64,000 bases of DNA from Streptomyces sp. CMB-StM0423 (GCF_002847285.1 NZ_CP025407.1:5831001-5895000); one strand, 5' to 3'; positions 1 through 8,524 are shown, counted from the first letter of the stretch. A program made the numbers and translations. The notes: generated by a model from the sequence alone, not told the origin.

Positions 1-333
1 GCTCCGACTTCACCGGCGATCGTCCGGGGCAGTCGGCCCTCGGGCCCTCTTAGCCAGCCGGTACCCCTCGGGTTGCACGTCACTGGGCAAAACTCTGCTC
101 CGGCGGGTGATCTGGTCGGTTTTGGTCCGGGTGTTGCGCGGAGTTCGTGTCGGTAGTGCGCACTCGGTGCGGCCGGGGTGGTGCTTGGCGAGCCTGCGGG
201 TGCGTATCTGCGTGCGGTGGGGCAAAAGTCGGCCTCCGGGGGTCGGTTCGGGGTGAATCGGGGGTGTTACCGCGAGTTACGGTCCGATTTCTCCGCTGAG
301 CGGCAGGATGGCGGATCGGGGTGTAGGGGTACG
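1..333. other. No gene confidently seen
   Basis: The left edge holds only short open frames. The best, on the minus strand at 10-225, has a weaker third-position G/C bias than the neighbouring genes and no ribosome site that I can see, so I do not call it. It lies beyond the terminator-like hairpin at 334-369. Confidence 0.4.
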
Positions 334-369
334 CGCCCCGCCTGCCGGACCCATACGGCAGGCGGGGCG
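334..369 (-). terminator. Hairpin terminator of the recombinase-like operon
   Basis: A perfect 14-bp stem (334-347 with 356-369, 8-nt loop) lies about 40 bases downstream of the stop at 412. There is no strong U-run, which is normal for terminators in high-GC actinomycetes. Confidence 0.65.
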
Positions 370-411
370 TCTCCCGAGGGCGGTCGTGAGTACCGTCACC
401 GCTCTCGGGGC

Positions 412-684
412 TCAGTGGGGATGCCGGCGGATGAGGACGTTCGCGTCGCTTACCGCCGACAAGTCGCCCTTCGCGCGCGCCGCCCTTCGGCTCGTCGCCA
501 GTTCCGCGCACCGGGCGCAGCCCGGGGCCGGGGTGGCGTCCGGGGGAGGGAACGCCTGGGGCAGGTAGACCGGGGCGGCCATCGAGGTGCGGTGCGCGGC
601 GAGGGTGGTCGCCGGGACATCCGTCGCCGGGTGCCGCGGCGGTCCATTTCCCGCGGTACGGGACCGGTCGCCGTCCGTGTTCAC
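412..684 (-). CDS. 90-aa protein coupled to recombinase-like gene
   Basis: I do not recognise this family. The GTG start at 684 overlaps the upstream stop as GTGA, so translation is probably coupled to the gene at 681-1103; a longer frame reading through that gene is a shadow. The N-terminal 35 residues are basic and look disordered. The second half contains MAAPVYLPQAFPPPD, a CARC pair and a basic tail ending RRHPH. The Met at residue 35 is an alternative start that would give a protein of about 56 residues. The terminator-like hairpin at 334-369 follows. The coupling argues that it works with its partner, but the function is unknown. Confidence 0.6.
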   Translation of the reverse strand: MNTDGDRSRTAGNGPPRHPATDVPATTLAAHRTSMAAPVYLPQAFPPPDATPAPGCARCAELATSRRAARAKGDLSAVSDANVLIRRHPH

Positions 685-1103
685 GGGCGCCCCCTCCGTA
701 ACACCGCGGCGCTGATCCGCCCGTGGCCCGGTTCCAGGTCGTTCTCGCCCCCCGTGGTGACGCAGTGGCCCCCTGCCCGGTGGACTGACAGGCGGAGGGT
801 CGCCCTGTCCGCGCGGTCCCAACTGATGCGGTCCCACGTGTCCACGAGGCACACCGCGGGCCCGGCGGCCTGGCGCATGGCGTAGGTGAGCATCTGCCAC
901 TGCGCCCGCTGCCAGGCGCACAGCGCCTGGTCCCCGCGGTCGACCCACTCCCCGGCCACCACCCAGCCCCGCTCGGCGGCATACCGCCTGCAACGCGCTA
1001 TGCGCTCGTCCAGGGCCGCGGTCGTCAGTACGGCGTGCCGGTCGTAGATGAACGCCAGCGTGGGCCGGGGCGGGTGGGTGTCGGGTGTCTCCATCACGCT
1101 CAC
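681..1103 (-). CDS. Degenerate serine-recombinase N-domain protein
   Basis: The 140-residue protein resembles the N-terminal catalytic domain of resolvases and invertases: an initial beta strand (AFIYDRHAV), a helix with ERIARCRRYAAERGW, then VAGEWVDRG, and later the AGPAVCLVDTWDRISWDRAD segment. The family motif Y-x-R-x-S is present as Y-D-R-H-A, so the nucleophilic serine appears to be missing. No DNA-binding or large C-terminal domain follows. It is therefore unlikely to be an active recombinase; it may be a domesticated or DNA-binding derivative. It is the first gene of a two-gene unit. The second Met at residue 4 is an alternative start. Confidence 0.6.
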   Translation of the reverse strand: MSVMETPDTHPPRPTLAFIYDRHAVLTTAALDERIARCRRYAAERGWVVAGEWVDRGDQALCAWQRAQWQMLTYAMRQAAGPAVCLVDTWDRISWDRADRATLRLSVHRAGGHCVTTGGENDLEPGHGRISAAVLRRGRP

Positions 1104-1216
1104 CTGTCGTCGGTGATCAGGTCGTCACCGACGGTAGAAGCAGATGGTGTGTGCCTACAGGCACGGAACGTCGCAGTTTGGCGGGCGTCCGCCCGAAGGG
1201 GGTACGGGCCGTGCCC

Positions 1217-2452
1217 TCAGCCGTCCACGGCCAGGAACTCCGCCAACTGCCGCTGCGCGCCGGTGAGGCTGCGCTTGCGGGTCTTCAGCACGTCCTCGAA
1301 CGTGGTCGCGGCCAGCCGCTGGTGGCGTAGCCACTCGGGGGCGTCCCGGCGCAGCGCGACCAGCATGTCGGTGGCCTCGTCGCCGTGCCGCAGCATGGCG
1401 TGCGCACGCGCGACGTCCAGGCGGTGCCGGTTCCAGTTGTCCGACGTCGCCCTGCCCACCCCGCGGGGCAGGCGGGCGGTCATCTCCAGTACGAGGTCCG
1501 GCCGCTCGGCGACCAGCTCGGCCTCGATCGCCTTCAGATCGACCGTCAGCGGCCCGAAGGTGCCCCAGCCGCGCAGATGCTCCGTGACCTCCGCGCCGAG
1601 TGCGGCGCCCGCCGTGCGGGCGAGTTGGACGAGTTCCTTCGACTCGTCCGGCCGGTTGTTCCGGGCCGCCGCGGCCGCGGCGCGCAGCAGCAGCCAGCCC
1701 CAGGCGGCCAGTTGCTCGCGGGAGGCGCGGGAGATCCGCGGTTCCACCTCGTCTGCGGTGTCCGCCGCGAGTCGTTCCGCCTCGTCGAAGCGGGTCTGGC
1801 GCAGCAGGATCCACCCCTGGCCGATGATGGCGGATGCGGCGTTGAGCCGGTCGCCGATCCGTGCCGCGTCGCGGGCGGCGTCGCGCAGCGCCAAGTGCGC
1901 CAGGTCGTAGGCGCGGACCTGGGTCAGGTAGCGGCCGGCGAGTTGCAGGGCCTCGGAGCGCAGTGCCAGGGCTGCGTCCCGTTCGGTGCCGTTGTCGAAG
2001 TGGTCGATGGCCGTGTGGGCGGAGCGGATCAGCTCCGGCAGCAGTTCCGCGACGCGCGGGTAGTGGTCTCGGTGGTAGGCCAGGGCGACGGCGGTGGCGG
2101 TTGCCCGCAACCGGTCGAGGTCGGGCTCTTCGTCGGCGGCGTCGTCCAGTACGAGCCGGCCCGAGAGGGTCACGGCTGGGGAGATCACGCGGCGCAGGGC
2201 GAGCAGGTCCACGTTGTCGTCGTCCGCGCGCGGGTTCTGCCGTGGCCCGGCGGGCTCGAACAGTGCGGAGGTCCTGACCCGCAGCGCTCGGGCGAGGGCG
2301 TGGTACGTCTCTACGCGCGCGGTCCCCCCGCGTTCGATCTTCTTGACCACGCCCGGGCTCAGCCCGGCGGCCTCGGCGAGTTGTTCCTGCGTCAGGCCGC
2401 GGCGGCGGCGAAAGCCGCGCAGCCGGGCGCCGGTTGAGCCGTCGTCGCCCAT
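1217..2452 (-). CDS. XRE-family regulator with TPR-like C-terminus
   Basis: The 411-residue protein opens with a helix-turn-helix of the XRE/Cro type at about residues 8-62 (RLRGFRRRRGLTQEQLAEAA, then LSPGVVKKIERG). The remaining 340 residues are rich in Ala, Leu and Arg and form helical repeats like the TPR regions of Streptomyces regulators. Its substrate or partner is not evident. It is a single-gene unit, separated from DUF3097 by a 26-bp perfect inverted repeat that ends five bases before its ATG, so the ribosome site lies inside one arm. Autoregulation through this palindrome is likely but inferred. Confidence 0.75.
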   Translation of the reverse strand: MGDDGSTGARLRGFRRRRGLTQEQLAEAAGLSPGVVKKIERGGTARVETYHALARALRVRTSALFEPAGPRQNPRADDDNVDLLALRRVISPAVTLSGRLVLDDAADEEPDLDRLRATATAVALAYHRDHYPRVAELLPELIRSAHTAIDHFDNGTERDAALALRSEALQLAGRYLTQVRAYDLAHLALRDAARDAARIGDRLNAASAIIGQGWILLRQTRFDEAERLAADTADEVEPRISRASREQLAAWGWLLLRAAAAAARNNRPDESKELVQLARTAGAALGAEVTEHLRGWGTFGPLTVDLKAIEAELVAERPDLVLEMTARLPRGVGRATSDNWNRHRLDVARAHAMLRHGDEATDMLVALRRDAPEWLRHQRLAATTFEDVLKTRKRSLTGAQRQLAEFLAVDG

Positions 2453-2457
2453 GAGAC

Positions 2458-2517
2458 AACCCCCGTCCTATGCTGGCGAGTGGCGTGCCGTCCACTCGCC
2501 AGCATAGGACGGGGGTT
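2458..2517. promoter_or_regulatory. 26-bp perfect inverted repeat at the regulator start
   Basis: Arms 2458-2483 and 2492-2517 are perfectly complementary around an 8-base spacer. The inner arm sequence includes GCCAGCATAGGACGGGGG. It sits between the stop of DUF3097 and the ATG of the XRE gene. It could be a terminator for the upstream gene, an operator for the XRE protein, or an mRNA hairpin that hides the GGGGG ribosome site. Four Ts follow on the plus strand, the wrong side for a minus-strand terminator. Confidence 0.75.
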
Positions 2518-2548
2518 TTCACGGACCGGACGATTCGTGCGCCGGTCC

Positions 2549-3373
2549 TCAGGAACCCGGGGTCGTGACGAAGTCGATCAGTTCCTCCACCCGGCCCAGC
2601 AGCGCCGGTTCCAGGTCGCGGTACGTCCTCACCGACTCCAGGATGCGGCGCCACGCCGCGCCCGTGTCCGGGGGCCAGCCCAGTTCGCGGCAGACGCCCG
2701 TCTTCCAGTCCTCGCCCCGCGGGATCCTCGGCCACGCCGCGATGCCCACCGACGCGGGCTTGACCGCCTCCCAGATGTCCACGTACGGGTGACCGACCAC
2801 CAGCGCGTGGCTGCTCGTCACCGACTCCGCGATGCGCCACTCCTTCGTGCCCGGGACCAGGTGGTCCACCAGCACCCCCAGGCGCGCGTCCGGGCCGGGG
2901 GCGAAGGCGGAGACCACCGACGGCAGGTCGTCCACGCCCTCCAGGTACTCGACCACCACGCCCTCGACCCGCAGGTCGTGGCCCCAGACGCGCTCCACCA
3001 GCTCCGCGTCGTGGCGGCCCTCGACGTAGATGCGGCCGGCGCGGGCCACGCGCGCGGTGTGGTCGCGCACCGCGATCGAGCCGGAGGCTGAGAGCAGGGG
3101 GCCCGTCTGGCGAGTACGGCCCGGGCGTACCAGCGTGACCACCTTGCCGTCGATCATGAAGCCCCGCGGCGTCAGCGGGAACACCCGGTGCTTGCCGAAG
3201 CGGTCCTCCAGGGTGACCGTCGGGCCCTCCGCGGTCTTCTCCGTGCGGATGACCGCGCCGCAGAAGCCCGTCGCCACCTCCTCCACCACCAGATCGGGCT
3301 CGGCCTCCACCTCGGGGGCCGGCTGCTGCGGCTTCTTCCAGGGGGGCGTGAGGTCGGTGTCGTAGCGGCGCAC
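2549..3373 (-). CDS. DUF3097 domain-containing protein
   Basis: The 274-residue protein matches the conserved actinobacterial DUF3097 family as I know it, from the N-terminal RRYDTDLTPPWKK through the GFMIDGKVVTLVRP segment to the YRDLEPALLGRVEELIDFV end. Biochemical function is not established. A TOPRIM-like acidic region may be present in the centre (IYVEGRHDAELVERVWG carries a Glu and Asp typical of that fold). It begins ten bases after the MBL gene stop, so the two are probably co-transcribed, divergently from hrcA, which is the usual Streptomyces arrangement. Confidence 0.85.
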   Translation of the reverse strand: MRRYDTDLTPPWKKPQQPAPEVEAEPDLVVEEVATGFCGAVIRTEKTAEGPTVTLEDRFGKHRVFPLTPRGFMIDGKVVTLVRPGRTRQTGPLLSASGSIAVRDHTARVARAGRIYVEGRHDAELVERVWGHDLRVEGVVVEYLEGVDDLPSVVSAFAPGPDARLGVLVDHLVPGTKEWRIAESVTSSHALVVGHPYVDIWEAVKPASVGIAAWPRIPRGEDWKTGVCRELGWPPDTGAAWRRILESVRTYRDLEPALLGRVEELIDFVTTPGS

Positions 3374-3383
3374 GGAAGTGAGA

Positions 3384-4088
3384 TTACGACAAGCGTCCCG
3401 CCAGTTCGTCGCGTTGGGCCCGTAGGAAGTCCGCCCCTACCGCCGCCCCGTGCCCCGGGACGTAGACCGCCCCGGAACCGCCCAGCTCCAGCAGCCGGTC
3501 CAGCGCCGCCGGCCACCGGGCCGGGGTCGCATCCCGGCCCACAGAAGGCGGGCCCGACTCCTCCACCAGGTCGCCGCAGAAGACGACGGCCGGGCGGCCC
3601 GGGACGTAGACCGCCATGTCGTGCGACGAGTGCGCCGGGCCCAGCTCGACCAGCAGCACCTCCCGGCCGCCCCCGAGGTCCAGCGGGTACGTGCCGGAGA
3701 CCGGGTGCCGCGGGGCGACCAGGACGTCGACGGCCTCCGCCGCCGCGTCGCGGTTCAGCCCGTGGCGTACGGCGTCCGCGCGCAGCTCGTCCGCGCCCGG
3801 GCCGCGCAGGTGCGCGGCCATGCCCGCCGGGCCGTAGACCTCGGCGCCGGCGAAGGCCGCGGTGCCGAGCACGTGGTCGAAGTGCGGATGCGTGAGCGCG
3901 ATACGGGTCACGGGGCGGCCGAAGCGGTCCCGTACGGCCCGGCGCAGCTCCGCGCCCTCCCGCAGCGAGGCGCCCGTGTCCACGAGCAGCACGCCTTCCG
4001 CTCCGCCCACCGCGCCCGCCGTCGCGTCCCAGCGGGGCAGCCGGCGCCGCAGGACGTCCGGGGCCAGCTCTTCCCAACCGCCACCCAT
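3384..4088 (-). CDS. MBL-fold metallo-hydrolase
   Basis: The 234-residue protein has the metallo-beta-lactamase fold. The strand LLVDTGAS is followed by the metal motif HPHFDH (TRIALTHPHFDHVLG), a later GPAHSSHDMAVYVPG histidine and FCGDLVEESGP, whose Asp can bridge two metals, and a final VPGHGAAVG. The substrate cannot be told. It heads a two-gene unit with DUF3097 and is transcribed away from hrcA across about 140 bases. The minus strand has TTATAG a few bases before the ATG, so the transcript may have a very short leader. The family includes glyoxalase II-like and many other hydrolases. Confidence 0.8.
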   Translation of the reverse strand: MGGGWEELAPDVLRRRLPRWDATAGAVGGAEGVLLVDTGASLREGAELRRAVRDRFGRPVTRIALTHPHFDHVLGTAAFAGAEVYGPAGMAAHLRGPGADELRADAVRHGLNRDAAAEAVDVLVAPRHPVSGTYPLDLGGGREVLLVELGPAHSSHDMAVYVPGRPAVVFCGDLVEESGPPSVGRDATPARWPAALDRLLELGGSGAVYVPGHGAAVGADFLRAQRDELAGRLS

Positions 4089-4117
4089 ACCCCGACGCTA
4101 TAACCTGACAGGCCGCC

Positions 4118-4148
4118 TTGCCCGGGCTGCCCTACCCGGCCGTACACT
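4118..4148 (+). promoter_or_regulatory. Candidate hrcA promoter
   Basis: TTGCCC (4118-4123) and TACACT (4143-4148) are separated by 19 bases and precede the CIRCE element by 11 bases. Binding of HrcA just after the start site would block this promoter. The spacing is slightly long for a vegetative promoter. Confidence 0.5.
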
Positions 4149-4159
4149 GGCCCGGAACC

Positions 4160-4186
4160 CTGGCACTCCCCGCCGTCGAGTGCCAG
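4160..4186 (+). promoter_or_regulatory. CIRCE operator for HrcA
   Basis: CTGGCACTC, nine bases, GAGTGCCAG form a perfect inverted repeat of the CIRCE type (consensus TTAGCACTC-N9-GAGTGCTAA). It lies about 45 bases before the hrcA ATG and implies that HrcA represses its own hrcA-dnaJ operon until heat stress. Confidence 0.95.
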
Positions 4187-4230
4187 CGGCGGAACGACCG
4201 GACGGGACCCCGAGTACGGAGGTGGGCAGC

Positions 4231-5256
4231 ATGCTCAGCGAGCGCCGGCTCGAAGTGCTGCGCGCCATCGTCCAGGACTACGTGGGTACGGAGGAGCCGG
4301 TCGGCTCCAAGGCGCTCACCGAGCGGCATCACCTGGGTGTCTCCCCGGCGACGGTGCGTAACGACATGGCCGCCCTGGAGGACGAGGGGTACATCGCCCA
4401 GCCGCACACCAGCGCCGGCCGCATCCCCACCGACAAGGGCTACCGGCTGTTCGTCGACAAGCTCGCCGACGTCAAGCCGCTGAGCGCGCCCGAGCGGCGG
4501 GCGATCCAGAACTTCCTGTCCGGCGCCGTCGACCTCGACGACGTCGTGGGGCGCACCGTGCGGCTGCTGGCGCAGTTGACGCGGCAGGTGGCGGTGGTGC
4601 AGTACCCGTCGCTGACCCGCTCGACCGTGCGCCACGTCGAGCTGCTCCAACTCGCCCCCGCGCGCGTGATGCTCGTGCTCATCACCGACACCGGCCGGGT
4701 CGAGCAGCGCATGATCGACTGCCCGGCGCCGTTCAGCGAGGACTCCCTCGCCGACCTGCGCGCCCGGCTCAACAGCCGTGTCGTCGGCCGCCGGTTCGCC
4801 GACGTGCCGCGGCTGGTGGCCGACCTGGCGGAGCCCTTCCCCGCGGACGACCGGGGCACGGTGCAGACCGTGCTGTCGGTGCTGCTGGAGACGCTGGTGG
4901 AGGAGACGGAGGAGCGGCTGATGATCGGCGGCACCGCCAACCTCACCCGCTTCGACCACGACTTCCCGCTCACCATCCGGCCGGTGCTGGAGGCGCTGGA
5001 GGAGCAGGTGGTGCTCCTGCGGCTGCTCGGCGAGGCGAAGGAACCGGGCGTGATGGTGCGTATCGGCCATGAAAACGACCACGAGGGGCTCACCTCCACC
5101 TCGGTCGTCTCCGTCGGATACGGTTCTGGCGGCGACACCGGTGAAGCCGTCGCCAAGCTCGGCGTGGTCGGACCTACCCGCATGGACTACCCCGGAACGA
5201 TGGGAGCGGTACGCGCAGTGGCACGGTACGTCGGACAGATCCTGGCGGAGTCATAA
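4231..5256 (+). CDS. hrcA: Heat-inducible transcription repressor HrcA
   Basis: The 341-residue protein is of normal HrcA length. The N-terminal winged helix is clear (MLSERRLEVLRAIVQDYV, then EPVGSKAL and LGVSPATVRNDMAALEDEG), followed by SAGRIPTDKGYR, a signature of the family. The C-terminal half is the GAF-like dimerisation region. The ATG at 4231 was chosen because ACGGAGGTG precedes it and the N-terminus matches HrcA; the open frame extends upstream but only through the promoter and CIRCE. It represses heat-shock genes by binding CIRCE, one copy of which is at 4160-4186. The stop codon abuts the GTG of dnaJ. Confidence 0.97.
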   Translation: MLSERRLEVLRAIVQDYVGTEEPVGSKALTERHHLGVSPATVRNDMAALEDEGYIAQPHTSAGRIPTDKGYRLFVDKLADVKPLSAPERRAIQNFLSGAVDLDDVVGRTVRLLAQLTRQVAVVQYPSLTRSTVRHVELLQLAPARVMLVLITDTGRVEQRMIDCPAPFSEDSLADLRARLNSRVVGRRFADVPRLVADLAEPFPADDRGTVQTVLSVLLETLVEETEERLMIGGTANLTRFDHDFPLTIRPVLEALEEQVVLLRLLGEAKEPGVMVRIGHENDHEGLTSTSVVSVGYGSGGDTGEAVAKLGVVGPTRMDYPGTMGAVRAVARYVGQILAES

Positions 5257-6390
5257 GTGGCCACGGACTACTACGCGGTCCTCGGCGTCGGACGTGACGC
5301 GTCGCAGGAGGAGATCAAGAAGGCGTTCCGCAGACTCGCCCGCGAGCTGCATCCGGACGTGAACCCGGATCCGAAGACCCAGGAGCGGTTCAAGGAGATC
5401 AACGCCGCCTACGAGGTGCTGTCGGACCCGCAGAAGAAGCAGATCTACGACCTCGGCGGCGACCCGCTGTCGCAGAACGGCGCCGCGGCCGGCGGCTTCG
5501 GCGCCGGCGGCTTCGGCAACCTCTCCGACATCATGGACGCCTTCTTCGGCCAGGCGGGCCAGCGCGGCCCGCGCTCGCGCACGCGGCGCGGCCAGGACGC
5601 CATGATCCGGCTCGAAATCGAGCTGGAGGAGGCGGCGTTCGGCGCCACCAAGGAGATCCAGGTCGACACCGCGGTGGTCTGCGGCACCTGCAACGGCGAG
5701 GGCGCGGCGCCCGGTACGTCGGCGCAGACGTGCGACATGTGCCGCGGCCGCGGCGAGGTCTCGCAGGTCACCCGGTCCTTCCTCGGCCAGGTCATGACCT
5801 CCAGGCCCTGCCCCCAGTGCCAGGGCTTCGGCACGGTCGTGCCCACGCCGTGCCCCGAGTGCGCGGGCGACGGCCGGGTGCGCTCGCGGCGTACGCTCAC
5901 GGTGAAGATCCCCGCGGGCGTCGACACCGGCACCCGCATCCAGCACGCCGGCGAGGGCGAGGTCGGCCCGGGCGGCGGCCCCGCGGGCGACCTGTACGTG
6001 GAGATCCGCGAGCTGCCGCACCTGATCTTCCAGCGCCGCGGCGACGATCTGCACTGCACGGTGACGATCCCGATGACGGCGGCCTCCCTGGGCACGAAGG
6101 TCAATCTGGAGACGCTCGACGGCCTGGAAGAGGTCGACATCCGCCCCGGTACGCAGTCGGGGCAGTCGATTCCGCTGCACCAGCGCGGCGTCACGCATCT
6201 GCGCGGCGGCGGCCGGGGCGACCTGGTCGTGCACGTGGAGGTCGAGACGCCGCAGAAGCTGGACCCGGAGCAGGAGCGGCTCCTTCGCCAACTCGCCCAG
6301 TTGCGCGGCGAGGAGCGCCCCCAGGGCCATTTCAAACCGGGCCAGCAGGGGCTGTTCTCGCGGCTGAAGGACGCCTGGAGCGGCCGCTAG
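5257..6390 (+). CDS. dnaJ: Molecular chaperone DnaJ (second actinobacterial type)
   Basis: The 377-residue Hsp40 co-chaperone stimulates the DnaK ATPase and holds unfolded proteins. The J domain occupies about residues 1-70 with the essential HPD at 32-34. A short Gly/Phe region follows (GGFGAGGFGN). The zinc region has four CxxCxGxG repeats (CGTCNGEG, CDMCRGRG, CPQCQGFG, CPECAGDG). The C-terminal substrate-binding domains end at SRLKDAWSGR. The GTG start directly follows the hrcA stop with no gap, so the two are one CIRCE-controlled transcript. Streptomyces also carry another dnaJ in the dnaK operon, so this is probably the dnaJ2 copy. Confidence 0.96.
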   Translation: MATDYYAVLGVGRDASQEEIKKAFRRLARELHPDVNPDPKTQERFKEINAAYEVLSDPQKKQIYDLGGDPLSQNGAAAGGFGAGGFGNLSDIMDAFFGQAGQRGPRSRTRRGQDAMIRLEIELEEAAFGATKEIQVDTAVVCGTCNGEGAAPGTSAQTCDMCRGRGEVSQVTRSFLGQVMTSRPCPQCQGFGTVVPTPCPECAGDGRVRSRRTLTVKIPAGVDTGTRIQHAGEGEVGPGGGPAGDLYVEIRELPHLIFQRRGDDLHCTVTIPMTAASLGTKVNLETLDGLEEVDIRPGTQSGQSIPLHQRGVTHLRGGGRGDLVVHVEVETPQKLDPEQERLLRQLAQLRGEERPQGHFKPGQQGLFSRLKDAWSGR

Positions 6391-6545
6391 CACCCCGGCA
6401 GGGGACCTCGCCCGGCCGCCGCCGTGCGGCCCGTGCGACGGGTGTTGCGGGTGGGGCGTCAGCCGTCCCCAGGTGCGTGAAAACGCGCGGATTCCAAGAT
6501 CCGGCGCGGGCCGCCGGCGTCCGACCTGCATGACAGGATTGAGCC

Positions 6546-7640
6546 ATGCCCACCGAGCTGAACGATCTGTTCACCTTCCCGATCGTGCAGGCGCCCATGG
6601 CCGGTGGCGCTTCCTGCCCGCAGCTCGCCGCCGGGGTGCTGGAGGGCGGCGGCCTGGCCTCCCTCGCCGCCGGTTACAAGACGCCCGAGGCGATGTACGA
6701 GGAGATCCGCCAACTGCGGGCCGTCACCGACCGGCCCTTCGGCGTCAACCTGTTCATGCCCCAGCCTCCCTCGCCGCCCGACCCCGCCCAGATCGAGGCG
6801 TACGCCGAGCAGTTGGCCGGCGAGGCCGAGTGGTACGGCACGCCGCTGGGGGACGCCGAGGCCGGCACGGACGACGCCTTCGACGCCAAGGTGGCGATAC
6901 TCCTGGACGAGCCGGTGGCGCTGGTGTCGTTCACCTTCGGCTGCCCCGAGGCGGCCGTGCTCGACGCCTTCGCCCGCGCCGGCACGTACACCGTCGTCAC
7001 CGTCACCAACGTCGTCGAGGCGCGCCGCGCGCAGGCCACCGGGGCGGACGCCGTGTGCGTGCAGGGCGTCGAGGCCGGCGGCCACCAGGGCGGCTTCCGC
7101 AACGACCCGCGGGACGACTACGTGGGCCGCGGGCTGCTCACGCTGCTCGCCGAGGTGCTGGAGGCCGTCGACGTGCCGGTGATCGCCGCCGGCGGGCTGA
7201 TGCGCGGCGGGCAGATCGCCGCGGTGCTCTCCGCGGGCGCCGCCGCCGCGCAGCTCGGCACCGCGTTCCTGGTCTGCCCCGAGTCGGGCGCCAACCCGCT
7301 GCACAAACGGGCCGTCACCGGCGGGGTGTTCACGCGTACGGAGCTGACCCGCGCCTTCTCCGGCCGCCCCGCGCGCGGGCTGGTCAACCGGTTCGTGCGC
7401 GAGCACGGCCCGTACGCCCCCGCCGCCTACCCCCAGGTCCACCACCTGACCTCCCCGCTGCGCGCCGCCGCCGCCCGCGCCGGCGACCCGCAGGGCATGG
7501 CGCTGTGGGCCGGCCAGGGCTACCGGCTGGCGCGGGAACTGCCCGCCGCGGAGCTGGTGGAGGTGCTGGCCCGGGAGCTGGCCGACGCGCTCAGCGGCAC
7601 GACGAAGCCCACCGGCGACGCGTCGGCCGGCCTGCTGTGA
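6546..7640 (+). CDS. Nitronate monooxygenase family FMN enzyme
   Basis: The 364-residue TIM-barrel flavoprotein belongs to the nitronate monooxygenase family, which oxidises alkyl nitronates with oxygen. Visible motifs are FPIVQAPMAGG near the start, GVNLFMPQ, the FMN and catalytic-His motif CVQGVEAGGHQGG, and VIAAGGLMRGG with GTAFLVCPE near the phosphate site. CAGGAT lies six bases before the ATG and fits a minus-ten box, so the transcript may be leaderless. The stop overlaps the GTG of rsmE as GTGA. The family also holds enoyl reductases, so the physiological substrate is unproven. Confidence 0.88.
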   Translation: MPTELNDLFTFPIVQAPMAGGASCPQLAAGVLEGGGLASLAAGYKTPEAMYEEIRQLRAVTDRPFGVNLFMPQPPSPPDPAQIEAYAEQLAGEAEWYGTPLGDAEAGTDDAFDAKVAILLDEPVALVSFTFGCPEAAVLDAFARAGTYTVVTVTNVVEARRAQATGADAVCVQGVEAGGHQGGFRNDPRDDYVGRGLLTLLAEVLEAVDVPVIAAGGLMRGGQIAAVLSAGAAAAQLGTAFLVCPESGANPLHKRAVTGGVFTRTELTRAFSGRPARGLVNRFVREHGPYAPAAYPQVHHLTSPLRAAAARAGDPQGMALWAGQGYRLARELPAAELVEVLARELADALSGTTKPTGDASAGLL

Positions 7641-8386
7641 CCGCCCCGGTGTTCGTGGCCGAGCCAGCCGTGCTGGACGCCGCCCGCCCCGGCGCGGTGC
7701 TGGCGCTGACCGGCCCCGAGGGGCGGCACGCGGTGTCCGTACGGCGGCTGCGGGCCGGCGAGGACGTCGTGCTCACCGACGGCGCGGGGCGCGGCGCGTA
7801 CGGCACCGTGGCCGGCGCGGAGGGCCGCGACCGGCTGCTGGTGACCTGCGCCGAGGTGCGCGAGGAGCCGGCGCCGCGGCCGCGGCTGACCGTCGTGCAG
7901 GCGCTGCCGAAGGGCGACCGCGGCGAGCTGGCGGTCGAGACCATGACCGAGACCGGCGTGGACGCGGTGGTGCCGTGGGCGGCGGCCCGCTGCGTGACCC
8001 AGTGGCGCGCGGAGCGCGGGAAGAAGTCCCTGGCCAAGTGGCGCGCCACCGCCCGCGAGGCGGGCAAGCAGGCCCGCCGACTGCGGTTCCCCGAGGTCTC
8101 TGGGCTGCACTCGACGAAGGAACTGCTGCCGCTGCTCGCGGGCGCGGCGTTCACGGCCGTGCTGCACGAGGAGGGCGCCGCGCCGCTGGCCGCCGCCGCG
8201 CTGCCGGGGGAGGGCGAGATCGTGCTCGTGGTCGGCCCTGAGGGCGGGGTCGCGCCGGAGGAGCTGGCCGCGTTCGAGGGCGCGGGCGCGGGGGCGTACC
8301 GGCTGGGGCCGAGCGTGCTGCGCACCTCCACGGCGGGCACCGCGGCGGGCGCGGTGGTGCTGGCCGCGACCGGGCGGTGGTCCTGA
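7637..8386 (+). CDS. rsmE: 16S rRNA m3U1498 methyltransferase RsmE
   Basis: The 249-residue SPOUT enzyme methylates U1498 of 16S rRNA using S-adenosylmethionine. The N-terminal PUA-like domain has GPEGRHAVSVRRLRAGE. The knot motifs are LPKGDRGELAVETMTETG, VGPEGGVAPEEL and LGPSVLRTSTAG. In most homologues the last motif reads LGxxILRxET, so it is slightly altered here. The GTG start at 7637 overlaps the preceding TGA, giving translational coupling with the nitronate monooxygenase; the longer frame upstream is a shadow. A terminator-like hairpin lies downstream at 8500-8524. Confidence 0.93.
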   Translation: MTAPVFVAEPAVLDAARPGAVLALTGPEGRHAVSVRRLRAGEDVVLTDGAGRGAYGTVAGAEGRDRLLVTCAEVREEPAPRPRLTVVQALPKGDRGELAVETMTETGVDAVVPWAAARCVTQWRAERGKKSLAKWRATAREAGKQARRLRFPEVSGLHSTKELLPLLAGAAFTAVLHEEGAAPLAAAALPGEGEIVLVVGPEGGVAPEELAAFEGAGAGAYRLGPSVLRTSTAGTAAGAVVLAATGRWS

Positions 8387-8499
8387 GCGAGCGGAGCGAG
8401 AGGTTCCGTACGGCGCTTCCGTGCACCCTTTGCGCCCTCCCGTCCCGTACGCCCCTCCCGTACGCCGGAGCCGTACGCCCGGATCCTGACGTTCCAGGC

Positions 8500-8524
8500 G
8501 CGGGAACCCCGGGGGTTTTCCCGC
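8500..8524 (+). terminator. Hairpin after rsmE
   Basis: GCGGGAACCCC pairs with GGGGTTTTCCCGC with a small bulge, in the 247-base gap between rsmE and the tricorn gene. It is followed by a T-poor stretch, so it is a weak terminator call. Confidence 0.45.

Noticed and set aside
10..225. 71-codon minus-strand frame at the window edge
   Set aside because: Third-position G/C bias is weaker than in neighbouring genes, there is no ribosome site, and the product is a basic string with no family resemblance.
3862..4230. Extension of hrcA upstream of 4231
   Set aside because: It runs through the promoter, CIRCE and part of the MBL gene; HrcA similarity starts at MLSERRLEV.
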